Source of the DNA: Anoplopoma fimbria
Lineage: Eukaryota > Chordata > Actinopteri > Perciformes > Anoplopomatidae
Assembly: GCF_027596085.1 (NCBI RefSeq)
Contig: NC_072467.1
Span: 12,624,976-12,688,975, forward strand
Reading direction: 5' to 3'
Length of the DNA stretch: 64,000 bases
Shown: one piece after another, positions 28,601 through 41,780 of the stretch
Position numbering within the stretch: the stretch's first letter is position 1
How the letters are laid out: each line of letters starts with the position of its first letter
Translations under genes and position numbers: made by a program
Notes under the pieces: generated by a model
The model's database searches: none
What the model was told of the DNA's origin: nothing
What the model saw: the letters and a program-made list of their open reading frames with translations, nothing else

Positions 28601-30036
28601 AAGAAAAATAATATTGTGAGGGATTAAAGAATGTGAGTTGAAAAGTTCATCTCTTTATAACAGGAAAACAGAAAGATGGAAGGAAAAGGAGCAACATAAA
28701 TCTTTTAGCCCAACTTAAAAACACAGACAATACACAATTAAAATATAATGATTGTGTTTTGAACCATATTTTCTTCTCTGCATCCTACTTTTTGTTGCTG
28801 AAACCACCCAATTTCCCCACAGGGAATCACTGAAATGCAATCCGTCACAGGTAGCCAAGCAGTATTAGTATAGAGATTTTTTTTTTTATCTTCCAACCAT
28901 TGAAGAAGAGCAGTACAAGGCCATACTAGAGGAACACGGACAAATTGTTTTCACGGCTTTACAGGGACGCTTATTTGAAGTCGGATGAAAGAGATCTGAA
29001 GCCGCAATAACTTGAGCGGGAGAGCGAAGAATCAATCCAGATCCTGCCTCCACTGTGGCGGAACTGATGCAATGCCACCGATTCGAGGAGAAGCAACAGG
29101 AGGAGAGGAGGAGGAGGAGAGGAGGCAGACAGGAAGTGCAGGAGGGCATACAGGCAGTGAGGGGAGGCTGGAGAGGAACAGAGGGTGCAGGGAGGAGGAG
29201 GAGGAGGAGCAGAAGGTTGGGGGGTAGCGATGGCAGGAGAGTCTCCCACCAACCGGCGCTGTCACCGCCACACGCTCGGCTGCTGCTGCCGCTGATTGTG
29301 ATTGCTGTTCAAACAGGGCCGACAGCTGCCACAAACATCTCCTGCTTAATATGACACGCGTGTACGCTCACCTACACTACGGACACACACACACATACAG
29401 CGCTGATATTGCTCAGATGTCACTCTTTATGGCACCCTGTTATCTTTCTTTCTTGTTCTTGCTCTGTGATAAGACCACGGCCGCTGTGATTGCCCTCTGC
29501 TCCCTCCGCAAAGTCTGACAGCTCAATCACTCATCAAATCAAGACGCTCAGTCGTCATGATGGAATACCGGCCTCCTCCATCACGGACTCGTTCCCTGGT
29601 TGCTGGAGGGTTGTCATTTTTTTTTGCCGCCCTCAACTAAAGTATAACAGCCTCGTTATAAAAGCCACTTCAAATATCTCAAAAATGCACATTAAAAATC
29701 TGGACTTTCTGTTTTTTTTCAGTTCCTCCAAAGAGGACTGGATATTTTCACCCGAACAGAAAGAGCTGAAAAAAGAGCTGCAGGAACAATAACATTTAGA
29801 CTTTGTTGGCTCCAGCTTCTTAAATATGACAGTATGCTGCTTTTCTCACATCATCTGAAACTGATTATCTTTTGGGTTTTCTGACTGTTGTTCTGAGAAA
29901 ACAGAGACATTCGAAGGCTCTGGGAAATTGTCACCAAGGTGATAATCGGCATCATTGATCCATAATGAAAAAAAAATCGTTTTATTCGTCACTTGTACAC
30001 AAACAGCTTCCCTCCATCCCAATCTGCATGCTGTGC

Positions 30037-30040
<4 letters not shown>

Positions 30041-30127
<87 letters not shown>
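30041..30127 (+). repeat. (CA)n microsatellite
   Basis: Uninterrupted AC run. Confidence 0.95.
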
Positions 30128-30128
<1 letters not shown>

Positions 30129-30245
30129 CACACACACACACAATCACACACACATGACAGCAAACCAGTAATAACAACCAGTTTATCTAAAACGCACCAA
30201 TCACTCCACTGTACCCAGGGAACCGGCTTTTAAAAAAAAGAAAAA

Positions 30246-30272
30246 GATATATATATATATATATATATATAT
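30246..30272 (+). repeat. (TA)n microsatellite
   Basis: AT run in an AT-rich context. Confidence 0.9.
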
Positions 30273-31153
30273 TTATTTGAAATCAAACACTGCTGTCTGC
30301 ACCAGAGGCAAAAAAATATATCCTGCAGTTTCTAGACAATCTGCTAAAGCTGATAATGACTCTAGGCAAAAAGGGGATAAGTTATGCATTCACAGCACGT
30401 TCACTCAATAGTATATAATTTAAACTGCACTTTTTTTCTTCTTCTTCTTCCTTTCATCCTCCACAGATAACAACATCATCACAAATGCATCTTTCTCTCT
30501 CTCTATCTCTATCTCTATCTCTCTCCTGCTGTTTGTCTTCTATTTCCGTGACCACACACACACACACACACACACACTCCTCCACAGCAGTTGTACATTA
30601 TGGAGTGGTAACCAGGCAGCATCTAATTGCAATAATTGGAAGAATGTACCGAGCGGCCTGTTTGAACACCTGTTAGCACTGAATTTCTCTCATGGCTACA
30701 GATTGTATGTGCTGTGTCACACCATTTGGTGCGCGCGTGTGTGCGAGTGTGTACATGTGGGGGTGCATGTATGTATCTCTGTGCGAGCCTCAGATTGAAA
30801 GGGGGTTGGGGGTATGTAGAAAGGAAATCCTGGCTGCGCTCCAGGTTCCATCCTGACACCTCAGACCCTGCCAGAAGGAAGGCTGCTGACACATCCCGAG
30901 GCGATTCACCCAGAATCATTTGGGACTTTGACAACAAAAAAAATGAATAATGTACATGATACATCTTGGCCTTCACACCTCTCATGCTGTCACCCCTAGT
31001 CTCCTTTAGTTTCTGGGGGTTTTTGGGGGTGGGGGTGGGGGGGGGGTTAGGCGATTTCATTACATCTGTTGTAAAGTGCTGAAATAACACGTGTAGAGTT
31101 CAGTTTGTTGTAGAAGATAAAGTGAGCCTGATTGCGCGCACGTGTGTGTGTCT

Positions 31154-31156
<3 letters not shown>

Positions 31157-31230
<74 letters not shown>
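31157..31230 (+). repeat. (TG)n microsatellite; CA in the mir-7 transcript
   Basis: Uninterrupted GT run about 0.75 kb downstream of candidate exon 2 in transcript orientation. Confidence 0.95.
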
Positions 31231-31232
<2 letters not shown>

Positions 31233-31328
31233 GTTAAATGTTTGAGATTCAGCCGGTGTAACTAAAGAGACGCTGCTTCCCTCTCCCTCTCGTGTCCTTG
31301 CTGTGGGGCATCTGGCCAGATGTGTGGA

Positions 31329-31352
31329 GCTGTCCGCCGCTCCGGTGCTGAA
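31329..31352 (-). promoter_or_regulatory. REST/NRSF site with expanded spacing
   Basis: On the minus strand, TTCAGCACC (31352-31344) and GGACAGC (31335-31329) are perfect half-sites separated by 8 nt instead of the usual 2. REST is known to accept half-sites spread by about 5 to 8 extra nt. It lies about 1.05 kb downstream of the estimated mir-7 promoter start, in the transcript's long intron. Confidence 0.5.
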
Positions 31353-31960
31353 ATATCTATTCTGCCAAGGTTTTTTTTAACACACTTCTCTTTTCACTCT
31401 GTAATTTCACCACGGCAGTATGAAAAAAAATAAATCAAGGACAGGGCTCTTAGCGAGAAACAAACTATCGAAAGTGAAATCCTTTGCGGCAACAGTCTTG
31501 TACGGAGGCACCTGAGCTTTTTTATTTTTGTAACTACACGTTCACCGCTGCACACTTTAAACACCTTTTTAAGAAGCTTATCTGTATCTCTTCCTCTCTT
31601 TTCTTTCATGTGTCCAAACTACAGGAGACAAGCCATTGATTCAGTCAACATTGAGCTGTTGTCATTTGACCCAAGGTTGCCCAAACATGCTGTGAGTCGG
31701 AGTGTGTGGATGGGGCGCTGATAATCCATCGGGAGGGACCTACTCTGTCTGCAGGAGAGCCAAGAAAAAAAACACTTTCTCTCTCAATCTAATTAGGCTG
31801 CCAATAATGTAAATGGGGGGAAACTGTCGTCTCGAGATTAATACAGGCGCATAACACCGGGAGCGACATTTACTTTTTTGTGGAGAGGTCGGCCACCTGT
31901 TCCTTACTCTAAAGTGTAGACTACGATACTTGGATGTCTCTGATCGGTGTGTTCACGTAC

Positions 31961-32023
31961 CTGTTGATATCCAGGTCAGTCGGCTCCGCGTGCGTGCTCC
32001 GTGCGTCCTCGTCGTCATCACAT
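31961..32023 (-). ncRNA. Candidate exon 2 of the pri-miR-7 transcript (63 nt)
   Basis: The acceptor is CTTCCTCGTGCTCTAG and the donor is AACAG|GTACGTGA; both are good. The exon opens with ATGTGATGACG, so a start codon is followed at once by a stop that overlaps the next ATG. The exon is CpG-rich. It could be coding in another frame (CDDDEDARST), but no known protein matches. Confidence 0.45.
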
Positions 32024-32213
32024 CTAGAGCACGAGGAAGGAAAACAAGAGGATCAGGCAGGGAAAGATGAGCGCCACGCGTCATTTCTCTTTTACCTCAA
32101 ATCTCTCTGAAATCGTGTTGTTTCTGTTTCACGGCTTTTCCCTTTCATTATCTCTATTCCAGCAGCTTACCAAGCACTATAGTCAGTGCGCTTCTCCCCT
32201 ACAACCCCTCTCT

Positions 32214-32244
32214 TCCTCCTCCTCCTCCTCCTCCTCCTCCTCCT
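32214..32244 (+). repeat. (CCT)n microsatellite
   Basis: CTC triplet run between candidate exons 1 and 2 of the mir-7 unit. Confidence 0.9.
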
Positions 32245-32305
32245 ACACTCTTTCTAGGTCCGTTTCTTTCCTAAAATGACAGATGCTGAGAGTCCCCGCG
32301 CTCAC

Positions 32306-32402
32306 CTGTCTGCTGTCGGTCCGGCTCCGCTGCTGCGCTCCTCCGTCGTGCCGGATGGAGAGATGCGGGGAAAGTGCGGTGCGTCTGACGCGGAGAGCAA
32401 GC
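32306..32402 (-). ncRNA. Candidate first exon of the pri-miR-7 transcript
   Basis: The exon lies downstream of a TATA-like box and ends in a consensus donor, GACAG|GTGAGCG, at 32306. It is GC- and CpG-rich and contains no ATG, so it is non-coding. The transcription start near 32402 is estimated from the TATA-like position. The link to mir-7, 19 kb away on the same strand, is inferred from strand, the absence of any other minus-strand gene, and the terminal exon signals. Confidence 0.5.
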
Positions 32403-32425
32403 CTCCGGTGCGCTGCTGCCTGCTC

Positions 32426-32485
32426 CTTTAAAAAGCTTCCACTGGTCCAATAGGAGGTCTGTAAGCCTGATGGGACCTGACGTCA
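32426..32485 (-). promoter_or_regulatory. Promoter of the minus-strand (mir-7) unit: CRE, CCAAT, TATA-like
   Basis: In order on the minus strand: a palindromic cAMP response element TGACGTCA (32485-32478), an inverted CCAAT box (ATTGG at 32451-32447), and a TATA-like CTTTTTAAAG (32435-32426). The spacing is that of a classical core promoter, and the surrounding 200 bp is CpG-rich. A CRE suits activity-dependent expression in neuroendocrine cells, where miR-7 is known to be high. Confidence 0.6.
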
Positions 32486-34984
32486 CCTCCCCCACCTGCC
32501 CCCCCCCCTTCTCCCTCCCCCCCGTCGACCCCCCTATTCGTTTGGAACTATAGGAGAAATTATATCTGCGTTATTTCCTCGACATAGAAAAAACCCTTCA
32601 CAGGGGCATTCAAGTCTCGGTGATTTTGGTGTAAGTGCTCAGCTGTGTTGCGCTCCTCCTTTCATTTATTATTTCCTGCTTTTATTAGATTTTTCATTAC
32701 AGAGATTAAAAAAAAACAAAAAAACAGTGGCATGCTGTGTGATTTTTCCACAAGAACATACGGCAGAATATCTTGAGAACGCATTGCTGCTTCACAGTTT
32801 CATGATGTCGACTGAAGAAATAAATCCAAACACGTTTCCACTATTACCAATATTAGTCACAACGGAAGACGCGCAGACAAAGAGAAGCAGGTGAGTCCCA
32901 GATGTGTGACATGTGAATTGTGCAACAGGCTGCAGCTCAACATCTGACTATGTTCTTCATATTTGGCGTTTGATTAATATATTTAATTGTAGGCCTACAT
33001 ACAGCATAATATAACTAAGTGCATATTTCTCAAACATTGTAATGAAGCAACATTTGTAGGTAGGTACTTGTGCTTTACTTCAGTATTTGCATTTTTATGT
33101 TTCCTTATACTTCTACTCCTTTTCAAAGGGAAATATTCCAAAATATAGTATTTATTTCACTGCTGGATTGGAGCTGCAGTCGGAGCTCCCGCTTCTCCTC
33201 GTTGCTCTGCTGACCTCACGCTTCTGGAGATCCAGGCTGTATTGCTGATTCCTGGTGGAAGAAAGGGAGGCATGGGAGAACCAGAACCAGAACTATAGGC
33301 AGGGGAGACTGTCAGACCATGCTGCCGTAAAATGAGAGATTTTCTAAAAGGAATCTGGTGCTTTGAAACACTACCGTGTTTGTCCACAGGGACCGCCAAA
33401 ATCAAACTAAATAAAGATTCAAGGTAGTAGCTTTAAGCAAAACAGGTATTTGATTTGTAATTGAGAACTTTTATTCTGTGGCTTTGCTACAGTTACCTTA
33501 GTAAAAAAAATCCACTTCAAATGGATAAGAAACTAATGTGTACACCAATTATATTCGTTGGTGTTGTGAGTCCTGTTTCAGTGGTTTCTTGTTGAAAGAA
33601 CAAAAGGTCTGAACAGCTTCATTTAAAAAAAAAAAAAATCAAAAGCCAACGGTGCGATCACATTATAGAAAAACATGGAGAAGATGAGCCTGTTGCAAAT
33701 GTTAAGAAAATAAACACTTAGAAGTAAGAAAAATGCTTTACTTTTAGATTAACAACCAAGTGTTAAGGTTAATGCGAACCTTTGAAAGTGTTTCATGAGA
33801 CCAACATTGGTTAAATTAATGTACCGCATCACACAGGAGAGCATGTAAACCTGCAACTATACAGCATTGAATCAAGATTTCACATGTTTTCCTATATGAA
33901 ACCAGTGGAATGGCAGCATTTTAACATTGTACTTCAGTAAATGATGTACCAGCGTCTGTGTGTAGGTCCACAGCAGCCCACCTTCCCCGAAACAGCAATT
34001 AAATCAAAAACACAAGGTAAGTACACAAATAATTAATCTAGCTTTACCAGGTACCATTAACATCCAAGGCAGCATCATAGTGTGAGTGTCGCAGCCTTGA
34101 GTGTCAATTATGAATTCATGAATACGGCCTCTGTGTGAGATAACCACGCACATCTAAATGAATATCTTCTATACTTACTGATTATTGTTATTGAATGTTG
34201 GATGTGTTTAATGAGATCTGTGTAGTAAATTGGATTTTTCTTTTCCCGGTAGGAAGTCATTTTTAACCCTTTTATTTTTTTAAATATAGAACAGGTAACC
34301 ACCCAGCAAATGTAATACTGTTCATATATATTTCCCATTTAGTGTTTTGGAAAAGGAATACATGCATGTCAATAAAGGAAGCTTCATACATTATGTGTAT
34401 CATCCTGACACCCCTCACTCCTGACTGGCCCCTTGTTGCTCTCCAGCTGTAAGCAGCAGGCAGCACTACAACAGTATTAAGAGCCAATAAAGAAATTGAA
34501 AAATTATGTTACATTTCATATGAACTCTACTCGCCCAGCGTATGACAGCTACGCATAATCTGTCACCGTGTCTCCCTGACGGAGTGATGGCACAAACGCT
34601 AGAGAAGAGCTGTATTTTCTGACACAAATGATTAATTTGTAAGGCCATTGTGTGCTGCGTGCATCATTGTACTTTCTAATTCCCCAGACTCAGAAACCAT
34701 TGTGGGAAATGCAATTGTGTTGTCGAGTGCTTTTTTTTTTGTTGCTTTCTGTGGGTTTTGTGCAGCTTTTGTAACGGGTCTGCATACACACACATATATA
34801 CACGCAAACACACACACAGACATTTTTTTTCAGTCTTTTTAGGATCTTGAATGTAACCTGTGTTTGTCTGTGTTCCCTTTCACATGCATCTAGGCCAAGT
34901 CCGAGGCCTTTCATGCAAGACTGTAGTAGTTTGACAAAGGCAGTGACGACAGTGAACAGTGGGGGTGGCGAGGTTGACTGTACC
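32486..34984. other. Intergenic stretch upstream of the mir-7 promoter
   Basis: Poly-C rich just beyond the promoter (32495-32530), then AT-rich. A block at 33150-33420 (TGAAACACTACCGTGTTTGT) resembles a dispersed fish repeat. No gene is recognised. Confidence 0.45.
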
Positions 34985-36070
34985 ACTCTACCAGTTTACA
35001 GTGAACCCAGCGTACTACTCTCTAAGCTTAGCTTAGCATAAAGAATGGAAATAAGGGGAAACACCTCTTAAAGCACACTAATCACCCGGTCAAATCTTGT
35101 TTGTTTTCATACTATTTTCTGGCTAGTGTAGTAATGTCTACCTGAACAGAGAATGAAGAAATAACTCTCCCTCTGTGTGTTTTGTAATTAAGCTTTTCTG
35201 TGCTTTGTTTTACATAAATGTTCCTGATGCACCTGCCTTTTAGTGCATGTGAGTCCAGGTGTGTGTGCCCCAGTGGATAACCAATTGCGCTGCACTGCAC
35301 TCATATGATGGTTACAGCTTATAAAGCCCTCACCCTCAAGTTCCTCCCCAGGTTAAAGGTTCTATTACGAGATCGGGAGCATTTCTTATTATGGTGACAG
35401 CTGAGCCTGCGGCTAGAAGCTAACGGTGCTAACAGTGCAAACAACGGCAAAAGTGCTGAAAGAGCCACCTGTTTTTATCAGAGGAGGAACCAGGGGGGGT
35501 GGATGCTATCCTACGTGATGATGCCGTCGGTTGGGATGGCATTATCAAATGTAACCTCCGTATGAGTATCATGTGGGGCACACTAACATGCTCTGACATG
35601 CACTAAAAAGCTTGCACAGCTGGCCCCCTATGTCAACAAAGCAAGAATAAGCTCAGATTACAACATCGGGAGAGGGAGAGTGTCTTCACTCTCTACTCAG
35701 ATAGACATTACTCCTCTACATCTTTGCATCACAAATAGCTGTTTGTGCCTATATAAATGCAATGAATGTCGAATTTGGCATCTTTAACACTGTTAGCTCT
35801 GTCAGCACTGTTGCTGTTGTTTGCACGGTTCGTGTTGTTAGCACTGTTAGCTTTTAGGCGCCAGCTCAGCCTTTGTCATGCTGAGAGCTGTTTGGAGGCA
35901 ATCTCTCAATCAGAGATATACTCAGTATTTTGAATTTAACATCTTTAATTAGCGAGCTTTAGAGGTGCTGGTATGCAGGTTTTGTTACTATTGGACAGAG
36001 CCCCGCTACCAGTTTCCCCCTGTTCCCAGTCTTTTTGCAAAGCAAGGCTAACCAAGGGCTGGCTGTGTAC
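34985..36070. mobile_element. Composite foldback repeat, about 1.1 kb
   Basis: The outer arms are inverted copies of one fish repeat. Left 35022-35085 reads AAGCTTAGCTTAGCATAAAG, then GGAAATAAGG. Right 35955-36055 reads GCTTTAGAGGTGCTGGTATG, then GTTTCCCCCTGTTCCCAGTC. The inner arms (35389-35465 and 35790-35890) are inverted copies of a second phrase: AGAAGCTAACGGTGCTAACA versus AAAAGCTAACAGTGCTAACA when reversed. No open frame is preserved. It is likely a palindromic non-autonomous element, or nested insertions. Confidence 0.6.
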
Positions 36071-38899
36071 ACAAATGAGAGCGGTATCAATCTTCTCAAG
36101 TAATACTAGGCAAGATATTTAATGCGTGTATTTTAAAAAAATCTAACAATTCCTTTAGCAAAGAGAAAAAATGCAACACAAAACATAACAGATGAGTTAA
36201 TGTGTTTGTTAAAAAAAATATTCTAATAATAATGGAAATTAAAACCTTTACAACCAAATTAATATACAGTATGAACAACCTTATATACTAATCAGACTAA
36301 TCAAAGTCTAACTCTCTCTCATCATTGGATGTATAATAGGCCACTGTCTCAAATACCAACCGTAGAAATTAACACTTTTAAGTTTATGTAATAGAACGTC
36401 CTCATACATTGACACAAACAACAACATATGATTATTGCATGCACCAAATATCACTCAGCCAAGGAATCTAAAAATGATGTGACATTTGTTAGATGAAATA
36501 ATAGATTAATGGTCTCCCATGGGGAAATCTGGATAATGTTTCAGTTTAGCATGATTGTCCTTTTTTTTCAGATGTTTTGCACGATCTGCTGTTATATTCA
36601 ATTTTGACAAACAGTGCAGTGCTCAGGCAACATGAAATGTAATCATTCATTTCAGATACAGACACACTGTGAGCTGTCAGTAATAGCTGCTCTTCTCTTC
36701 TCCTGCTGTCCTTGGCCTGGTCAACTCCCCTTTACATCTGGCATTGCTATCATTTTTACATGACTGTCCTCAGATGAAAAATATCTGGCAGATATACCTT
36801 AATCAACTTTATCTTTATTAAAAATGAAAGGTTTGGCCCTGCGGTTGTGCAAGGAATCCCTCTTCTATGTTGCACAAAACCCTAAGACAGTTTTATAAGA
36901 ATTATAAATATCCAGTCACAATGTGGAACTGATCTGAAAGAAGCCAATAATTCCTTTGTTTTTCTCTGGATGACAATGCACAGTTTCTTTCAGTTAGGTT
37001 TAATGCCCATTGGTGCAAACCCAGAGAGCAGCATGTCACATGAAATCATCACGCTCACCAAAGCAGAAACGTTCTACCATGGCATTGCAGTATGCAGCTT
37101 TGAATTAAAACATTTTACAGTATATAAGTAGCAGTAACTATTGAACATACATAATTCATTCTTTTATCTTTAAAGCAAATGCGTATTGGAACTGAGAGTG
37201 TAAAACTGCAAATGGCACTCTGAATGCAAAATCCCAACATATTAGAGACATCTAGGAATGTCTAACTTGCATAAACTGGGCATGTTGTATACTCACAGTA
37301 TCCTCTCGTCATTTTGACAGACTGTTCTACATATATATTCACAGAGTTTAATGTGACAGCACAGTTTGACAGAAGAACGTCCAAACATCGTTACAGAGAG
37401 AGACCTTCCTAATTCATAATTCTGTCTCCGCAGTTCATACAGAGGGGCCCTGTAAGCATGGCAACCACTACAAATACCACACATAAACACACACACACAA
37501 ACAAAAACACACCACCATCAGGTACGTATGATACACCTACGCTCCCAAACACACAAACAGATATTCACAACCACGCACATACATAACTCAACATTCAAAC
37601 CTTCAGTTTACGAATTAAATAAGTGTAACAGAAATATAACGTTAATCTAAAAATGTCAATTCTAGCCTTGAAAAAACACTTATTGTCCCTGTGAAAAAAA
37701 TCGGTTATTCACATTGCAGAACATTCGGACCCTGAGTTGATTGACCATGTTGTATGTTTTATGAAGTATTGTTCATGATGTAAAAGTTTTAATAACTGTG
37801 GCAGATTTGAACCCTGTCTCCTAATTTTTATGGTGATATACAACTAATCTGCATTCTCAATTACATTTTTAAGGGAAACATTGTATTAAACACACAAATA
37901 AACTTTGTAATTTGACCCCAAAAAAAGGATAATTTACAATGTATTTTTGTTGTAAGAAAATACAATTTTTAGGAGACAATGGGTCAATGACTTGAAAGAC
38001 AGATAGGTAGAAAAGTTTTCTCATTTCCAACCAACAACAACAATTTTGTTGGAATGACAACTGATATTGATAGATTTCACAAGCTATTGCTACAGTACCA
38101 ACTAAGCTAACATTAGCTGTATGTAGAGGCCATGGAAATAAAAACAGCATTTCTTTCTTGTCAAGGGGTCACAAGTAGCTATGAACCAAATTACAGTAGG
38201 AATCACCTGAATCGGCAGCTTCCCTCAGCTTTGCAGAGCATTATAGTGAGTTTAAGCAATAGTTTAGCAACTTAACTGTTTTGGTTCACTCTCACTGCTC
38301 TCATAGCCCACTGTATCCCAACTGCTCAGCACCAAACCACAGACAGACAAAGTTAGGAACTAGCATAGTGGAGCATTTAAGAGCCACATATTTGGTTGAG
38401 ACCAAAACTGAGCTAAAAGAGAGTGATTTTTTTTTTCTGAATGTTTTTTTTTTTTTAAATGTAAGATCAGTCTTACCATCGTAAACCAGTTTAGCTGCTT
38501 AGCTAACATCCTTTTTTACGTTTTTATTAGCATTCTTTGCATATTATGTGTACCTCCTGATATCACATTGCAGTCAAAGGTGTCGGCTGTTCTATGAAAA
38601 CCTGACCAATGTCTGTTTTTAATAGTACCCTTTTATTATATGTAAATATTACGCCAACCTCTTGGATGTAGCTTCTCTTTATTTTATTCTCCATTCACTC
38701 TGGCTCTGTGTGGGTGGAGGTTGCTCCTTTTTTCATTCCCTCCTAAAGTGGATAATCTGCGAAGGGTAAAAACCCGTGCAGCAGCGCAATGCCAGTCAAT
38801 TTGTGTTTTGAGTCACCCTCGTTTAACCTTCCTCCTTCCTCCAGACCTGAACTTAACCCTAAATCTGCCCACACACTGACCCCTCTCATCGTCTTTTTG

Positions 38900-38928
38900 G
38901 CGAGCGTGGACTGTACGTCCACGCTCGC
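38900..38928. repeat. Perfect 12-bp inverted repeat
   Basis: GCGAGCGTGGAC and GTCCACGCTCGC flank a 5-nt loop (TGTAC). It is GC-rich and very stable as a hairpin, with no coding context. Confidence 0.8.
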
Positions 38929-41279
38929 TCGGCAGCATAACCCGGACACACACGTGAACACACATGAACAAATCCACACGGATGATTGTAGACGTCCTGA
39001 TGTTTTTAATCAGCAGTGGGGCCCCACCCTAGCAGATAAGCGTCTGGTTACGTGTCTGTAAAGAGCAGTGGGGAAGGCAGAGTCACCTCGGCAGATGGCC
39101 CTATCAGTGTTGGGTAAACCAGCGGCCAGCGCGGCCGTGTTTGGCTTAACGGCCTATAAGTAATTCATTGTGTTCACTGAGAAGGAGCATCTGTCGACCC
39201 CTTCGGCCCTGGAGACACACACACACACACAGTTATGCATAGATAAACATACTTACATGAGCATTCGGTCACATGCACAAATGCAGGTACACACACACAC
39301 ACACATGCACACACACACACAGGGCTTTCAGGCTCATTTGAAGTGGGCAGTGCAGGTGGCTGGAGGAAAAGGAGAGGTCTTTGTTCCATGTGACCCGTTC
39401 TGATCAGATAACCACCACTGATCTTAGTTAATACTCACTAGAACTCATTTACCTGCTAATACGGAGGCAGGTCTGAAAACAGACAAGAGAGAGATAGAGA
39501 AAGGGAGACGATGAAGTAAAAAGGGAGGGGGAGGGAAACGACATGCAGCTGCAGCTCAACAGGAGGTCCAAAACTCTCAACCAAAGAAAGTCCAAATACC
39601 GCATTTACATTTCTACGCTAGTGTTTAGTCAGTTTTTGTTGTCTGCCGCTTATGGTCTTTATTGAATAAGCTCTTGTACAATCACACCTTCCCTTTCATT
39701 ATATGTCTTCTCGGTCTGTAAACAATTGTACGCCTCAACAGCAAGCGCCATTACAATAATGACATGCAGAGGCTATTTCTTTCGACACAAACATCGTCTT
39801 GTATTGCATTTCTTTATTCATAAGCATGGTTGATAACACCTGAAACTTGGCAAGGCATCTTGAAAGGGGGGGTTCTAGTGACATGATGGTAATTTCACAT
39901 ATTGCTTTTATTGGAATGAGGCTGAAGATTCACACTTGTGGTTTTGTTTAGGAAATAGAACAAAAGAGGAAAGCTAGAGAGACTTTGAAATTAACGACAT
40001 GACACAGGAAAAAAATCTGATATTTGATTATTGGATAAATCTGGTGATATTCTATATATTTTTGTTATTATCAACAAATCCCTTGAATTCATTCAGTATT
40101 ATAAAACATATTTTATATCTATATTCCATTGTTTGAGCCACTTTTTATTTTGTGCTTTTATGAAGATGACTACAAGTCAAAATGTCTGCTATGAAAAAGC
40201 CTTATGTGGTCACACCACATGGAAATTAATTCTTAATTAGCTGTCTTTACGGACATGGACACCAAGCACAGACATAAAAGAGCTAGCGGCCTGTGTCTTG
40301 GCCAAAAAGTAGCACTTGAACACATCGCAAGGACAGCCAACGACTAACTAGCCTGTATGTTCTGTGACCTGTGAGATGAAATAACTCTTCATATTTAACA
40401 GTCTCACCGCAGATGGGAAATAGTCATTTTGTAAACATGGACAGGAATTTCGTCTTTTTTTGTGTCGCTCAGCAAAACTTTCAAACTAATGTATCTTTCG
40501 TGCCTGCACAAATTGTTTTTCCTGTCAGTCTGGACGACATTGCTTTAAGCAACAAAACGACTTTGTTAGGTTTATTAGTAAAACCGTCACAAATGTGTCA
40601 CTTCAAAGCAACAACACTTGCGGACACGCTATTTCTAACACCAGCCTCATGGTTGAAAGTCCTTTGTTTGTTTGACCCATCCACCTCTCCACCAACCAGA
40701 CATAAGTGATCTTTATCAATATTTAATACTACGTCACTAGCTCTGACCGCTGCTTAGTCACGTTGATCTTTTTAATTCATGTGCCTACCATGAGAAAGAG
40801 TCCTAATTGACTTTCCATTGGCATTTTTTTTGTGATGAGTGACACAGAATAGATGAAAAACTCTAAGAATCACTAGAATCCAATTTGGTCTGAAAATATT
40901 ACAACATACCAATCAACAGGTAGTGGTAGTCGGTATTCGCCATTCTAAAAGGAAAACTGGGAGACTTCGAACTGTGGAATCAGTGTTTGCGGTTTCATTT
41001 TCACGTTGATGTGCAGTGGAAGCCAGCAAATTCGTGAGCAGTCGACACTTCTAATGATGTCTTTTTATGGAGCAATGGCTGCTATTTCTGTACGGAGCTG
41101 TGTGTGGGTGCAGCCAGTGACGTAGTAGTCGCACAAACTCTGATGTTCAGATTATTCAGGACATCTAAATAGTGGCCCAAATCTTAACTGAAAAGAATAG
41201 ATTCCATTTCACATATGTGCAAAAGAAAATCTGGTTTATTATAAAAATGATATATAACAACCTTAGTTCCTTTAAACCC

Positions 41280-41780
41280 ATAATTTATAAACTTTAATAT
41301 TGGATTTTATGCAGATGTAACTGCCAGCGGTCATGACTTTGCAGCCGTTTTCCCAACAGTTTATTGTTTTTCTTGTCGCCAAGTGGGAGATATTGTAGCT
41401 GTTGGAAATACCCGCTACCTCCGACTCCGGAGTATGAATAGGAGGCTGTCATGAACAGTCTCTCCCACTTGGCGTGAGGCCTGCAGGCGGCTTGGCCTTC
41501 AAGGTTAATGTGGTGAATTTTCTACTAAAAAGTATTAATCAGATGCAAATATGCAACCTACTGAACACTGCTGCTTTTGGCAGCCTGCTGTTTGTCAGTG
41601 ATCTGAGTATTAAAACACTTCTGCTGTGTTCTGCCGTCAGACACTTCAGCAGCAGCCCGGCCACAACCTGCTACCTCCGTATAATGCAGGAGAGGCAAGG
41701 CGGACGGACGCCGGCTGAGATATTATATACAGTAACACGTCGTCCGCACTTGCTTTTCAAAGTTAACAATACAACATGAC
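41280..41780. promoter_or_regulatory. Candidate conserved regulatory block with stem-loop
   Basis: It contains the 14-bp inverted repeat CGCCAAGTGGGAGA (41377-41390) / TCTCCCACTTGGCG (41461-41474), an octamer ATGCAAAT at 41543, and TTAAT-rich unique sequence. The composition resembles conserved non-coding elements; conservation was not testable. Confidence 0.3.

Noticed and set aside
29490..29505. A third CTCF-like site on the minus strand
   Set aside because: Only 11 of 14 positions match; too weak.
38325..38350. A further REST-like pair (CTCAGCACC ... AGACAGA)
   Set aside because: Both half-sites are degenerate.
38789..39061. A 90-residue frame (MPVNLCFESPSFN...)
   Set aside because: No homology, no splice or promoter context, low-complexity flanks.
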